A DNA stretch of 64,000 nucleotides from a candidate division NC10 bacterium CSP1-5 (GTDB taxonomy: Bacteria > Methylomirabilota > Methylomirabilia > Methylomirabilales > CSP1-5), in assembly GCA_001443495.1 (NCBI GenBank), contig LDXR01000005.1, forward strand, positions 68,696 to 132,695. Direction: 5' to 3'. The notes under the pieces are model-generated. The model saw only the letters and a program-made list of their open reading frames with translations. It did not search any database and was not told the origin of the DNA. Numbering within the stretch: position 1 is the first letter of the stretch; the number at the start of each line of letters is the position of its first letter. The position numbers were made by a program, and so were the translations under genes. Shown one piece after another: positions 1 through 8,211 of this stretch.

Positions 1-1033
1 GATGAAGCGGCAGGAGGTGATCGGGCGGAATCTTTTTGAGGTCCTCCCCTCGTTGCGGCGCGGGAGGATCGAGGAGGAGTTCCGGCAGGTCTTCGAAACC
101 GGGGCCACGCTTCAGATGGAGGAAGAATCGGTACTGGAGGGGGACCGCAGGACCTTCCGGATCAGCAAGGCCCCCCTCACCAGCGGCCCGGGAGAGGTCA
201 CCCACGTGATTACCCTCGTCGAGGACATCACTGAACGCCGACGGATACAGCGGCAACTCCTGGCCAGCGAGAAGCTGGCCGGCATCGGCCAGCTCGCCTC
301 CGGCATTGCCCACGAACTGAACAACCCGATGGCCGCCATTGCCTCCTGTGCCGAGGCCCTCCTGAAACACAGCGAGGGCTCTCCGCCCACCCGGAAGGAC
401 GCCGAGCAGCTAAGCCTCTATCTCCGGATCATCGAGGAAGAGGTGTATCGATGCAAGGGAATCCTGGCCGGGCTTTCCGACCTCAGTCGAGAGGGGACCG
501 GGGAGCAGCGGCCCACCGACCTGCGCCTCCTCCTCGAGGGGATCCTCCGTGTCGTCGGCTATCAGCTACGGAGCCAGGGGATCGCCGTCATCCGCGATTT
601 CGACGACGGGCTTCCCCCCCTTCTGGGCAACGAGGGAGAGCTTCGTCAGGCGTTCTTGGCCATCCTGATCAACGCCCTCGAGGCTACGGACCGAGGCGCA
701 AGCCTCACCATCCGGGCGAAGGCGGCCGGACTCGGGGCGTGGGCCCTTGGGGGTTCACCGCGAAGGACCCCGTTCTCGCCATCAGCTCGCGGCGTCCAGG
801 TGGAGATCGAGGACACCGGCCGGGGGATCCCTGCCGAGCTCCTGCCTCGGATCTTTGAACCCTTTTTCACCACCAAGCCCCCCGGAAAGGGTGCCGGGTT
901 GGGCCTCTATATCGCCGAGGGAATCGTGAGTGCCCACGGGGGGCGGATGGAGATCCATTCAGTCGAGGGGAAAGGGACGGTCGTGCGAATCCAGCTTCCC
1001 GCCGCGAAGGGCCAGATCAGAGAGAGGGGATGA
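1..1033 (+). CDS. PAS-containing sensor histidine kinase, 5' end cut by window
   Basis: Cytoplasmic sensor kinase half of a two-component system. The visible 343 residues hold the end of a PAS domain (about 1-78, GRNLFEVLP then VEDITERR), a HisKA dimerisation helix with the phospho-acceptor in GIAHELNNP (about H104), and a HATPase_c domain with an N box (ILINALEA), G1 box (DTGRGIP) and G2 box ([11 protein letters not shown]). The frame is open to the window edge and the PAS fold is incomplete, so the true start lies to the left. Its stop overlaps the start of the NtrC-type gene by 4 bp, so the two are translationally coupled and very likely partners. The ligand is unknown. This is the NtrB/AtoS-like kinase class. 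Confidence 0.93.
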   Translation, partial: MKRQEVIGRNLFEVLPSLRRGRIEEEFRQVFETGATLQMEEESVLEGDRRTFRISKAPLTSGPGEVTHVITLVEDITERRRIQRQLLASEKLAGIGQLASGIAHELNNPMAAIASCAEALLKHSEGSPPTRKDAEQLSLYLRIIEEEVYRCKGILAGLSDLSREGTGEQRPTDLRLLLEGILRVVGYQLRSQGIAVIRDFDDGLPPLLGNEGELRQAFLAILINALEATDRGASLTIRAKAAGLGAWALGGSPRRTPFSPSARGVQVEIEDTGRGIPAELLPRIFEPFFTTKPPGKGAGLGLYIAEGIVSAHGGRMEIHSVEGKGTVVRIQLPAAKGQIRERG

Positions 1034-2415
1034 TGCGCAACGAACAGGGCAAGATCCGGGTTCTGATTGCCGACGATGAGAAGAATTTTGCCAGGGTGCT
1101 CAAGGCCGAGCTCGGGCGGGAGGGACACAGCACCGACGTGGCCTCGCATGGGCGGGAGGCGCTTGACAAGCTCAAGGACCAGGAATTCGACGTCCTCATC
1201 CTGGATCTCAAGATGCCCAAGCTCGGAGGGATGGAGGTCCTCAAGGAGGTCAAGAAGATGGCCCTGCCGCCCGAGGTGATCCTCCTCACCGGACACGGCA
1301 CCATCCCGACCGCCGTGGAGGCCATGAAGCTCGGCGCCTACACCTATGTGACGAAGCCCTGCAAGACGGCCGAGCTGAATCTGCTGATCCGGAAGGCGTA
1401 TGAAAAGCAGCAGATCCTCCGCGAGAATTTGTACCTCAAGACCCGCCTGGGACACGAAGAGCCGTTTCCCGAGATCGTGACCGCGAGTCCGAAGATCCGG
1501 CAGATCCTCAAGATGCTGGTCCGGATTGCGCCCACCGATTCGACGGTCCTGATCACCGGCGAGAGCGGGACCGGCAAGGAACTGGTGGCGAAGGCCGTCC
1601 ACCAGAAGTCTAAGCGGAAGGACAAACCATTTCTCGTCATCAACTGCGGGGCGCTCCAGGAGAGCATCCTGGAGAGCGAGCTCTTCGGGCACGAGAAGGG
1701 GGCGTTCACCGGGGCCCACACGGCGAAGGCCGGCCTCTTTGAGGTCGCGGATAAAGGCACCCTGCTCCTGGACGAGATCGGTGAGATCTCCCAGACCATG
1801 CAGCTCAAGCTCCTGCGGGTGATCGAGACCGGCAAGTTCTTCCGAGTCGGAAGCACCAGGGAGCGACAGGTCGACGTCCGGGTCCTCACGGCGACGAACA
1901 GGGACCTCCAGGAACTGGTCAAGGCCGGAAGGTTCCGCGAGGACCTGTTCTATCGTATCAACGTTATCCCGATCCACCTGCCTCCGCTCCGGGAGCGGCC
2001 TGAGGACGTCCCGGTCCTGACCCGCTACTTCCTGCAGCTCTTCGCCCCCTTGGGCAAGAAGACCGTCAGCAACGAGGCGATGAACTTCCTCACCCGATAT
2101 TCCTGGCCGGGGAACGTCCGCGAGCTGCAGCACGTCATGCGACGGGCGCTGATCCTCTCTCCCAAAGACCAGGTCGAAGCGGAGGATCTCCCCCTGGATC
2201 TCCAGGTAGACCGGGCGTCCCGAGGGGCCCTCGCCTCGCGCGGTGCCCTCGCCACCCTCGGGGATGTCGAGCGGCAGCACATCCTCCGGGTCATGGAACA
2301 GGCCAAAGGGCACCGGGGACAGGCAGCGGAGATCCTGGGCATCGACCCCAAGACCCTCTACCGCAAACTCCTCACCTACCGTATCGATATCGCGGAACCC
2401 CGGGACCGCCGCTGA
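1030..2415 (+). CDS. NtrC-family sigma-54-dependent response regulator
   Basis: Transcriptional activator of sigma-54 RNA polymerase. It has a receiver domain (about 9-125; acidic pair in IADDE, phospho-Asp near D59 in LILDLKMP), an AAA+ central domain with Walker A GESGTGKE and the sigma-54 contact loop GAFTGA, and a C-terminal Fis-type helix-turn-helix (RGQAAEILGIDPKTLYRKL). At 461 residues it has the usual length. The ATG at 1030 sits inside the kinase stop (ATGA); an ATG at 1033 is not in frame. A matching -24/-12 promoter begins about 130 bp downstream, before the next gene, so that promoter is a plausible target (inference). Confidence 0.95.
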   Translation: MMRNEQGKIRVLIADDEKNFARVLKAELGREGHSTDVASHGREALDKLKDQEFDVLILDLKMPKLGGMEVLKEVKKMALPPEVILLTGHGTIPTAVEAMKLGAYTYVTKPCKTAELNLLIRKAYEKQQILRENLYLKTRLGHEEPFPEIVTASPKIRQILKMLVRIAPTDSTVLITGESGTGKELVAKAVHQKSKRKDKPFLVINCGALQESILESELFGHEKGAFTGAHTAKAGLFEVADKGTLLLDEIGEISQTMQLKLLRVIETGKFFRVGSTRERQVDVRVLTATNRDLQELVKAGRFREDLFYRINVIPIHLPPLRERPEDVPVLTRYFLQLFAPLGKKTVSNEAMNFLTRYSWPGNVRELQHVMRRALILSPKDQVEAEDLPLDLQVDRASRGALASRGALATLGDVERQHILRVMEQAKGHRGQAAEILGIDPKTLYRKLLTYRIDIAEPRDRR

Positions 2416-2548
2416 GACAGGCTGGCAGCACCCACCCTGCTCATAGTCAGTTTGTCAGTAACCCTCGGGCAGAATGCCACTCCTTCAGCCCGGCGCCCCT
2501 CCCGCCACCTGAGATAGCCCACCCGCCGAAGGACGAATCTTCCCATAT

Positions 2549-2565
2549 TTGGCACCGTCCTTGCT
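2549..2565 (+). promoter_or_regulatory. sigma-54 (-24/-12) promoter
   Basis: TTGGCAC-N5-TTGCT matches the sigma-54 consensus TGGCAC-N5-TTGC exactly, with GG at 2551-2552 and GC at 2563-2564. The predicted transcription start is near 2576, just upstream of the receiver gene at 2593. An NtrC-type activator is encoded immediately upstream on the same strand. Confidence 0.85.
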
Positions 2566-2592
2566 AGCAAGTGATCACGAGTGGAAGAGACC

Positions 2593-2973
2593 ATGCGAAT
2601 CATCATCATCGACGACGACTACTACACCACCGAGACCCTCTCGCGGTTTCTCACGGCGAAGGGGTTTTCTATGCAGATACATACCACCGTCGCCGACGCG
2701 GTGCGGACCCTCCTCGCCGACGAGTTCGATGTGATGCTGTTGGACTACCACCTCCCGGGGTTGAATGGCACCGATGCCCTCCCTATCATCCAGGAGGTCT
2801 CTCCCCGACTGCCGGTCATCCTGATGATGCACGAAACGAGTCTCGATGATCGGGAGAAGGCCCTGCGAGCTGGGGCCTTTCACGTCTTGCAAAAACCTGT
2901 CAGCCACCGAGCGTTGCTGCGAGCCATCCTATCGACCCGACCTGCATTCCAGCCGAAGGGACGCACGAAGTAG
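2593..2973 (+). CDS. single-domain response regulator (receiver)
   Basis: Stand-alone receiver domain of about 126 residues with no output domain. It shows the acidic cluster MRIIIIDDDY, the phospho-acceptor Asp in VMLLDYHLPG, and the conserved Lys in VLQKPVS. The ORF track starts at GTG 2581, but that codon would lie only about 5 nt from the predicted sigma-54 transcript start. ATG 2593 begins the receiver fold exactly, so I use it. A CheY/Spo0F-like relay role is possible. The partner kinase is not known; the kinase at the left edge is a candidate. Confidence 0.88.
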   Translation: MRIIIIDDDYYTTETLSRFLTAKGFSMQIHTTVADAVRTLLADEFDVMLLDYHLPGLNGTDALPIIQEVSPRLPVILMMHETSLDDREKALRAGAFHVLQKPVSHRALLRAILSTRPAFQPKGRTK

Positions 2974-3060
2974 GCCGGACTCCACCGCGCCGCAAGGGAA
3001 GAGGATCACAGGCGTATGACGCCTCGGCACGAGGGGTCTGCATTCAATTCACGGCCGGGC

Positions 3061-4359
3061 TCAGAAGATTGAAGTAAAGCCGAGGGCGCGCAAGGCGGCG
3101 GCGGCGGTGTAGAGAGAGCCCGTGACGAGGATCGTATCTTCCGGAGCGGCCAGGGTACGGGCCGTAGCCAGGGCCTCCGCCATGGTTTCGGCGATCCTGA
3201 CCTGGGCAAAGTACCGAGCGGCGACATCAGCTAAGGTTCCCGGTTCGGCCCCCCGGTCGCTTTCGGGGCGGGTGAGGATCACGGTCGAGGTCAGGGGGGC
3301 CAGGGTCTCGAGCATCTGCTCCCATGCCTTGTCTTTGAGGACACCGAAGACGAGGAGGCAACCCGGCAGCCTTTCCTCCTCAAGAAAGGACCGGAGGGCC
3401 TGGATGGCTGCTGGGTTGTGGGCCCCGTCCACGAGAATCCGGGGCCGGGCCGAGATCAGCTGAAGCCGGCCGGGCCAGTGGGCGGACGCCAGGCCTTGGC
3501 GTATCGGAAACTCCCCCACGGTGAATCCCTGTTCCTCGAGGAGCTCCGCCGCAGCGACGGCCGTGGTCGCGTTCACGATCTGGTGCCTGCCCAGCAAGGG
3601 GATCTGAAGGGAATCATACTCCCTGAGCCTCCCCGTCAGCCGAAAGGTCTCACCCCGCTCGGAGCGACCCAGGTACCTCACCCGGTACTCGTCTTGAACC
3701 CTGATCAGTCGCGCCCCCTTCTCACGGACAATGCGGGCGACCGTCTCGAGGGCGGCGCCCTCCGCAGCGCTCACCACCGATCCCCCCTCCCGGACGATCC
3801 CCGCCTTCTCCGCGGCGATGCTTTCCAGGGTGTCGCCGAGATGCTCCTGGTGCTCGAGCCCGATGTTGGTGATGACCGAGACCTCCGCCCGAAGGATGTT
3901 GGTCGCATCGGAGCGGCCGCCGAGACCAACCTCGATGACCCCCCAGTCCACACCGGCACGGGCGAAGTAAAGCAACGCCGACGCTGTGGCCGCCTCGAAG
4001 AAGGTGGGGGAGGAGAGCGGCGACGGCGCAAAGAGACGGTCGATGACACCGGCGACCTCGATGGTGAGGGCGGCCAATTCCCCTTCGGCAATAGGATGGC
4101 CATTCACCAGGATCCGCTCGCGAAAATCCAGCAGATGAGGCGAGGTGTAGAGGCCGATCCTGAAGCCTGCCGCCCGGAGGATTCCGTTCGTGAAGGCCGC
4201 CGTGGACCCCTTGCCGTTGGTCCCGGCCACGTGAATAGACCGGAAGGCCGCCTCAGGATGCCCAAAGGCCTCCACCAGGCGCAGGATGTTCTCGAGCCCG
4301 AGCCTGATGCCAAAACGCTGAAGCCCGTTGAGGTAAGCGAGGGCGTCAGAATAGGTCAT
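3061..4359 (-). CDS. folC: folylpolyglutamate synthase / dihydrofolate synthase
   Basis: Cytoplasmic Mur-ligase-family enzyme that adds glutamate to dihydropteroate and/or polyglutamylates folates using ATP. The P-loop AGTNGKGS near residue 45 is typical, followed by GLGGRSDATN and EHQEHLG metal/ATP-site segments and the C-terminal domain entered at LVDGAHNP. Its 432 residues match the family. It stands alone and converges on the receiver gene, with only an 87 bp gap between them. Whether it has both activities cannot be told from sequence alone. Confidence 0.95.
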   Translation of the reverse strand: MTYSDALAYLNGLQRFGIRLGLENILRLVEAFGHPEAAFRSIHVAGTNGKGSTAAFTNGILRAAGFRIGLYTSPHLLDFRERILVNGHPIAEGELAALTIEVAGVIDRLFAPSPLSSPTFFEAATASALLYFARAGVDWGVIEVGLGGRSDATNILRAEVSVITNIGLEHQEHLGDTLESIAAEKAGIVREGGSVVSAAEGAALETVARIVREKGARLIRVQDEYRVRYLGRSERGETFRLTGRLREYDSLQIPLLGRHQIVNATTAVAAAELLEEQGFTVGEFPIRQGLASAHWPGRLQLISARPRILVDGAHNPAAIQALRSFLEEERLPGCLLVFGVLKDKAWEQMLETLAPLTSTVILTRPESDRGAEPGTLADVAARYFAQVRIAETMAEALATARTLAAPEDTILVTGSLYTAAAALRALGFTSIF

Positions 4360-4432
4360 GGTTCAGGGCTTTCAGTCTTGGGTCCATGGTTCGTGCGCCA
4401 CGGTTCAGGGTTGATGGTTCAGGGTCAATACT
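4360..4432. repeat. intergenic GGTTCAGGG-type degenerate repeats
   Basis: Several spaced copies of a GGTTCAGGG or GGTTCGTG unit follow one another between the start of folC and the next gene. The same unit, in both orientations, forms the inverted repeat at 22775-22852. No coding potential is visible. Confidence 0.6.
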
Positions 4433-4492
4433 ATACCATCCGTCACCCGGCAGAGCGAACATCTTTGCCGGCATTGCGCCGGAGGCGGAGGC

Positions 4493-4798
4493 GTGATACA
4501 GACGGAGCGGAAGGCGGTGGCGAAGGTCATGGCGATTCCCGAACCGATTCAGGTGTCATGCTATGCAGGCTCGAGGGGAGTAGAGGCTCCCCGTGCGTTT
4601 CGGTCCCCCACCGCCGGCCGGCTCGTCGTGGTCCGCATCCTGAAGCGGTGGCTTCAGGAGGATCTCCGAAGGGTGCAAAAGGAGTATTTCCAAGTCCTCG
4701 CCTCGAACGCCGAGACGTACATCCTGTATCGGGACTGCTCCCTGGACCTATGGTTTCTGGAGGGAAAGGATCCTGAGTATCGTGGGGCTCAACCGTGA
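4493..4798 (+). CDS. small conserved hypothetical protein
   Basis: A 101-residue soluble protein with the pattern PIQVSCYAGSRG near the N terminus, then ILKRW, YFQVLASNAETYILYRD and a final W-x-L. This looks like a common uncharacterised small beta-rich family (a cytoplasmic hypothetical, often 80-100 residues). GTG 4493 has a GGAGG seven bases upstream, which I prefer over the internal ATG 4529, whose upstream GAAGG is badly spaced. It lies between folC and a DUF362 gene on the opposite strand. Function unknown. Confidence 0.65.
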   Translation: MIQTERKAVAKVMAIPEPIQVSCYAGSRGVEAPRAFRSPTAGRLVVVRILKRWLQEDLRRVQKEYFQVLASNAETYILYRDCSLDLWFLEGKDPEYRGAQP

Positions 4799-4824
4799 AG
4801 ACGGGATGTAAGCCCACGGGGCCG

Positions 4825-5886
4825 CTAGTGAAGACCAACCTGTCTCCGGATGTCGGCCACAAGCCTGCCGAAGTCCGGGTCTCGGCCCGTCAGGTCCTCG
4901 GCGACCAGCTCGATCTCCTCCGGGCCGGTTGCCCCGAGGCCGAGGGCGATCGCGCGACGGATCTGGACCTGGTCCCAGACCCCCTTTGACGTCACCATCT
5001 CCCACCGCCCAAAAGCCTTGATGATCCCAAGGGCTACGATATCGGTGGCGATCGGGTCACCGCTCGCCAGGATGACCCGGGTCGGGACGGCCTCACCGGA
5101 CCAGGGCCCGCCGTGAATCATGCTCTGGAGCCCGTCTACGACGAAGAGGTGAGGGCGGACGGCCATATTGAGCTCCGCCACCGCTGGCTCCCATCCGTCC
5201 TGCCCGTAGGCCCACGGCTTGTTCTTGCCGTGGACGCATCCGACGGTATTCTTCAGGGCACAACTGAAGCTGGCACTCCGGTGCGTCTTGATCACGGGGA
5301 CGCTGATGAGCCGCTCGGCTTCGTAGGCTGCCTTGGCCACGTAGACGGTCTTCGCATATCGCGCCTGGGGGGGATCTACGCTCACCCACTCCCCCTCATC
5401 GAAGGCTACCACTTCAGCGCCCGCCTCACGGGCCGCTTCTGCGATCCCCGTCTTTTCGAGATGGCGACGCGTGGGGAGCGAGATCACAGCCGACATGTCA
5501 CCCACGGCCAGCGAGGCTGGTCGCTCTGCCTTCGCCAAAAGCGCCACGGCCTTCACCACCCGCGGGTCCGTGGTGGCCGGCGGAGGCTCGCCCCAGACCA
5601 CATTGGGTTTGACCAGAGTGCGAGCACCAGTGATCCCCAGCCGTGACATGCCCCCGATGAGATAGACCGCCCGCTCCACCATTCTCGAGACATCTTCCCC
5701 ATGGACGACCGCCACGAGACTCTTCGATCCTGAGCGGAAGGGATTGTCGGGGAGGGACGCCGGCTTCCCCGGAGTGGCATCGGGCGAAAAGAGAATCTGC
5801 GAGAGCATCTCGCGGCAGGCGGGGACAAAGATCGCCATCGCCGCGAGCGCGGCCAGTTGGAGCACCGACCGCCTGGTCACCCTCAT
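4825..5886 (-). CDS. DUF362-domain protein with N-terminal export signal
   Basis: A 353-residue protein starting RVTRRSVLQLAALAAMAIF then VPAC, a Tat-like or lipoprotein-type leader, so probably exported. The rest is a DUF362 domain: VVHGEDVSRMVERAV, VKPNVVWGEPPP, the signature VIKTHRSASFSCALKN-VGCV, and VVDGLQSMIHGGP. DUF362 proteins are often found with iron-sulfur or molybdoenzyme systems, but the reaction is unknown. No ferredoxin domain is attached. The gene stands alone downstream of the LOG-family gene, about 97 bp away. Confidence 0.88.
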   Translation of the reverse strand: MRVTRRSVLQLAALAAMAIFVPACREMLSQILFSPDATPGKPASLPDNPFRSGSKSLVAVVHGEDVSRMVERAVYLIGGMSRLGITGARTLVKPNVVWGEPPPATTDPRVVKAVALLAKAERPASLAVGDMSAVISLPTRRHLEKTGIAEAAREAGAEVVAFDEGEWVSVDPPQARYAKTVYVAKAAYEAERLISVPVIKTHRSASFSCALKNTVGCVHGKNKPWAYGQDGWEPAVAELNMAVRPHLFVVDGLQSMIHGGPWSGEAVPTRVILASGDPIATDIVALGIIKAFGRWEMVTSKGVWDQVQIRRAIALGLGATGPEEIELVAEDLTGRDPDFGRLVADIRRQVGLH

Positions 5887-5983
5887 GAGGGCTCCGGTCC
5901 CGTTATGCGTCCGATCCCATCACCGCAGGAGTCCCGACGGCGCCGGGCGTAACAAGGGGCGGCCGGACGCCCGTGCCGTCCCC

Positions 5984-6904
5984 CTACGAGCGGTTGATGA
6001 AGTCGATCAGCTGGCGCAACCGGCCGTAGCTCGTCCGGTTGAAGGGAAGGACGAGCCGCGCGAGTTCCGGCCACTCGTCGTCTTCTGCCGGGAGCGGTCC
6101 CGAAACCGACACGACCGGGCTTTTGAGAATACCCCCAAACTCCCGCTGGAGCGCCCCGAGGGCCTCTGGCGAAAGCGGCCGCCGCAATCGCATCACCAGT
6201 TCTTCCTCCACAAACCGGTGGGAGTGAAACACCCGGTAAAAGTCGAGGATCTCCCTCCGAGCGTCCTCCACCGTCTCGGTGACGCGATACAGGTGGACAT
6301 CCTCGGGCACTATGAAGCCGCGCCCGACCATCTCCTCCCTGACGTATGCATCCCAGGCCTTCCAGTAGCCTCCCCCAGGGATGTCGAGCAGGAGCACCGG
6401 GATCATGGAGGTCTTGCCGGTCTGAATCAAGGTCAGTACCTCGAAGACTTCGTCGAACGTGCCGAAGCCGCCGGGCAAGAAACAGGCGGCGGCTGATTCC
6501 TTGAGCAGGAAGAGCTTGCGGGTGAAGAAGTATTTGAAGGTGATCAGCTTGGGGTCCTGGGCAATCCAGGGGTTGGCCTCCTGCTCGAACGGCAGCCGGA
6601 TATTCAGGCCGAAGCTCTGCTCTCCTCCCGCCCCTTCCTGCGCACCCCCCATGACGCCACTACCAGCGCCGGTGACCACCATCCATCCCGCCTTCACCAT
6701 CCGGCGGCCGAAGTCACTCGCCTGGAGCGTGATCGGGTGCTCCGGCGGGGTCCGCGCCGACCCAAAGACGGTGACTTTAGGCACCGTCCGGTACTGGGAG
6801 AAGACCTTGAAGGCGTAGCGGAGCTCCTTCAGGGCGGAGTTGGCAATCTTCAGGTCGCCGACCTCCGCGCCGTCCTCGAACAGCTTGAGGACAGTGGTCA
6901 GCAT
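5984..6904 (-). CDS. LOG-family (TIGR00730-type) nucleotide hydrolase
   Basis: Rossmann-fold protein of the LOG/lysine decarboxylase-like family, whose studied members are nucleoside 5'-monophosphate phosphoribohydrolases. The signature PGGFGTFDE is present (about 140-150), as is the nucleotide loop GAGSGVMGGAQEGA. At 306 residues it is longer than the roughly 190-residue cytokinin-activating enzymes and belongs to the larger subgroup with extra N- and C-terminal helices. Its ATG lies inside the end of a 38-codon upstream ORF (7 bp overlap), so its translation is probably coupled to that reading frame. Confidence 0.9.
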   Translation of the reverse strand: MLTTVLKLFEDGAEVGDLKIANSALKELRYAFKVFSQYRTVPKVTVFGSARTPPEHPITLQASDFGRRMVKAGWMVVTGAGSGVMGGAQEGAGGEQSFGLNIRLPFEQEANPWIAQDPKLITFKYFFTRKLFLLKESAAACFLPGGFGTFDEVFEVLTLIQTGKTSMIPVLLLDIPGGGYWKAWDAYVREEMVGRGFIVPEDVHLYRVTETVEDARREILDFYRVFHSHRFVEEELVMRLRRPLSPEALGALQREFGGILKSPVVSVSGPLPAEDDEWPELARLVLPFNRTSYGRLRQLIDFINRS

Positions 6905-7014
6905 CTGGGGTAGTACTGCGATGTTTCCCGGTGAACGCCGAGCCCGGCGAGGAGGGCATCGAGCTGCCGGTTCGCCTCTTCCGATTGGAGCTGGTAGCGC
7001 CGCTCGTTGGCCAT
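6898..7014 (-). CDS. 38-residue ORF overlapping the LOG-gene start
   Basis: Not in the ORF track. ATG 7014 opens a 38-residue frame beginning MANERRYQLQSEEANRQLDA and ending SQYYPRC, whose TGA overlaps the LOG ATG by 7 bp. The first 23 residues would form an amphipathic, charged helix. The Shine-Dalgarno is weak (GAG close to the start). It could be a real small protein, a partner of the LOG enzyme, or a leader peptide controlling its translation. No family recognised. Confidence 0.45.
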   Translation of the reverse strand: MANERRYQLQSEEANRQLDALLAGLGVHRETSQYYPRC

Positions 7015-7145
7015 GACTCTAGTATACATCGAGCCGGAACGCTTGCGAAGTCTGGACCGTCAGCCCGGACTGCGACAAGGGGATTGCTTCTGCGGAGGCC
7101 CGCTGCCTGGCGGCGGGGGCGACCCCGTCCAGAGTCGGGACGGAT

Positions 7146-7631
7146 TCATCTGCGAATAAGGGACCTGCGGAGGGCGCGGAGATAGCTCAGGTAGCTCACG
7201 GCGAGGATGATAGGAGAGGCTCCCTGCTCGAGGGCCCGGAGATTGGCCTTCCCCTCGAGGTAGAGATACAAGAGATTCAGAAGGACCCGAACCGAAGGGG
7301 CGCGAGGGGCCCCGATCCGAAGAAGGATAAGCGGTGCGAGCTGCCAGGGATGCGCCGCGAAATCCTTGAGGTGCCCCACCTCGTGCATGAGAATCGAGGT
7401 CGCCCAACGACGTCCCTTCAGATGTTGCCGCCAGACGAAGCTGTTGCACACTAGGAAGGACTCGACCCCGAGGCCGAGCGGTCCGAGGGGGACCGCCCCC
7501 ACGTTGGGATAGACGGGGGCAAAGAGGACCCGATAGCCTTGAAAGGTCCCGATCCCGAATCGGGCCAGCGTCTTGCCACAGATCGTCCCGATCCGCCTCG
7601 CCACCGGAAACCGCTCTTCGCTGACTCCCAT
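7146..7631 (-). CDS. putative zincin-like protein (HEVGH)
   Basis: A 161-residue protein with a zinc-protease-like HEVGH motif in ILMHEVGHLKD (about residue 90), preceded by LVCNSFVWRQH and followed by hydrophobic helices (QLAPLILLRIG, LLNLLYLYLEG). The arrangement suggests a small membrane-associated metallopeptidase or a catalytically idle zincin fold. I start at ATG 7631 because GGAGAGG is spaced about 9 bases upstream; the ORF track uses GTG 7640. No known family assigned. Confidence 0.7.
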   Translation of the reverse strand: MGVSEERFPVARRIGTICGKTLARFGIGTFQGYRVLFAPVYPNVGAVPLGPLGLGVESFLVCNSFVWRQHLKGRRWATSILMHEVGHLKDFAAHPWQLAPLILLRIGAPRAPSVRVLLNLLYLYLEGKANLRALEQGASPIILAVSYLSYLRALRRSLIRR

Positions 7632-7747
7632 GCTCGTCACCTCTCCTCGGGGTTAATGTAGCAGGTCCGACTCTTCAAGCCAACCCCCTGTCTCGTCCCC
7701 GCCCTCAACGATCATCGAGTGGGAGACAGGACCATCTGGTGCGCGCC

Positions 7748-7776
7748 TTGACGGTCCCGAGGTGATCTGATAGTGT
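7748..7776 (+). promoter_or_regulatory. sigma-70-type promoter for mutT-mutY
   Basis: TTGACG, 17 bp spacer, TAGTGT, ending 30 bp before the mutT start. The -35 box is strong and the -10 box weak (3/6). Confidence 0.4.
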
Positions 7777-7806
7777 CCACCTGCCCTTCGCTCCCGGAGG
7801 ATGCGG

Positions 7807-8211
7807 ATGCCGATGGTCGTGACAGCGGGGATCATCACCCGAGGGGGGCGCATCCTGATCTGCCAGCGGCAAAAGGGGAGCTGGGGGGAATACCGCTGGG
7901 AGTTCCCTGGCGGAAAGGTGGAGGACGGAGAGGCCCCGGCTGAGTCGCTTCGCCGTGAACTCAGGGAGGAGCTCTCCATCGAGCCGGAGATCGGTCCGCT
8001 CCTCTGTCGCCTTGCGCACCGCTATCCCGACCGGGAGGTTGAGCTGCACGTCTTTCACGTCCCGGACTACACCGGTGCGCTTCGCAACCGGCAATTTGCA
8101 AGCATCCGTTGGGTGAGGCGGGAGGAGCTTTTTCAATTTGACTTCCTCGAGGCAGACCGGCCCGTTATCGAGGCGTTAGTGAGAGAAGGCCTCGTACAGG
8201 AGGACGGGTGA
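7807..8211 (+). CDS. mutT: Nudix hydrolase, 8-oxo-dGTP diphosphatase-like (MutT)
   Basis: Sanitises the nucleotide pool by hydrolysing oxidised dGTP (family role). The 134 residues contain a full Nudix box, GGKVEDGEAPAESLRRELREEL (about 37-59), preceded by WEFPGGK as in true MutT proteins. ATG 7807 has GGAGG six bases upstream, while the track's ATG 7801 directly abuts that Shine-Dalgarno, so I take 7807. The stop overlaps the GTG start of mutY by 4 bp. This pairs two enzymes of the same oxidised-guanine repair pathway and may compensate for MutY lacking its own Nudix-like domain. Confidence 0.9.
   Translation: MPMVVTAGIITRGGRILICQRQKGSWGEYRWEFPGGKVEDGEAPAESLRRELREELSIEPEIGPLLCRLAHRYPDREVELHVFHVPDYTGALRNRQFASIRWVRREELFQFDFLEADRPVIEALVREGLVQEDG

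Noticed and set aside
907-2313. 468-residue minus-strand ORF antisense to the NtrC-type gene
   Set aside because: No recognisable domain and unbalanced composition. The plus-strand REC-AAA-HTH protein explains the region fully.
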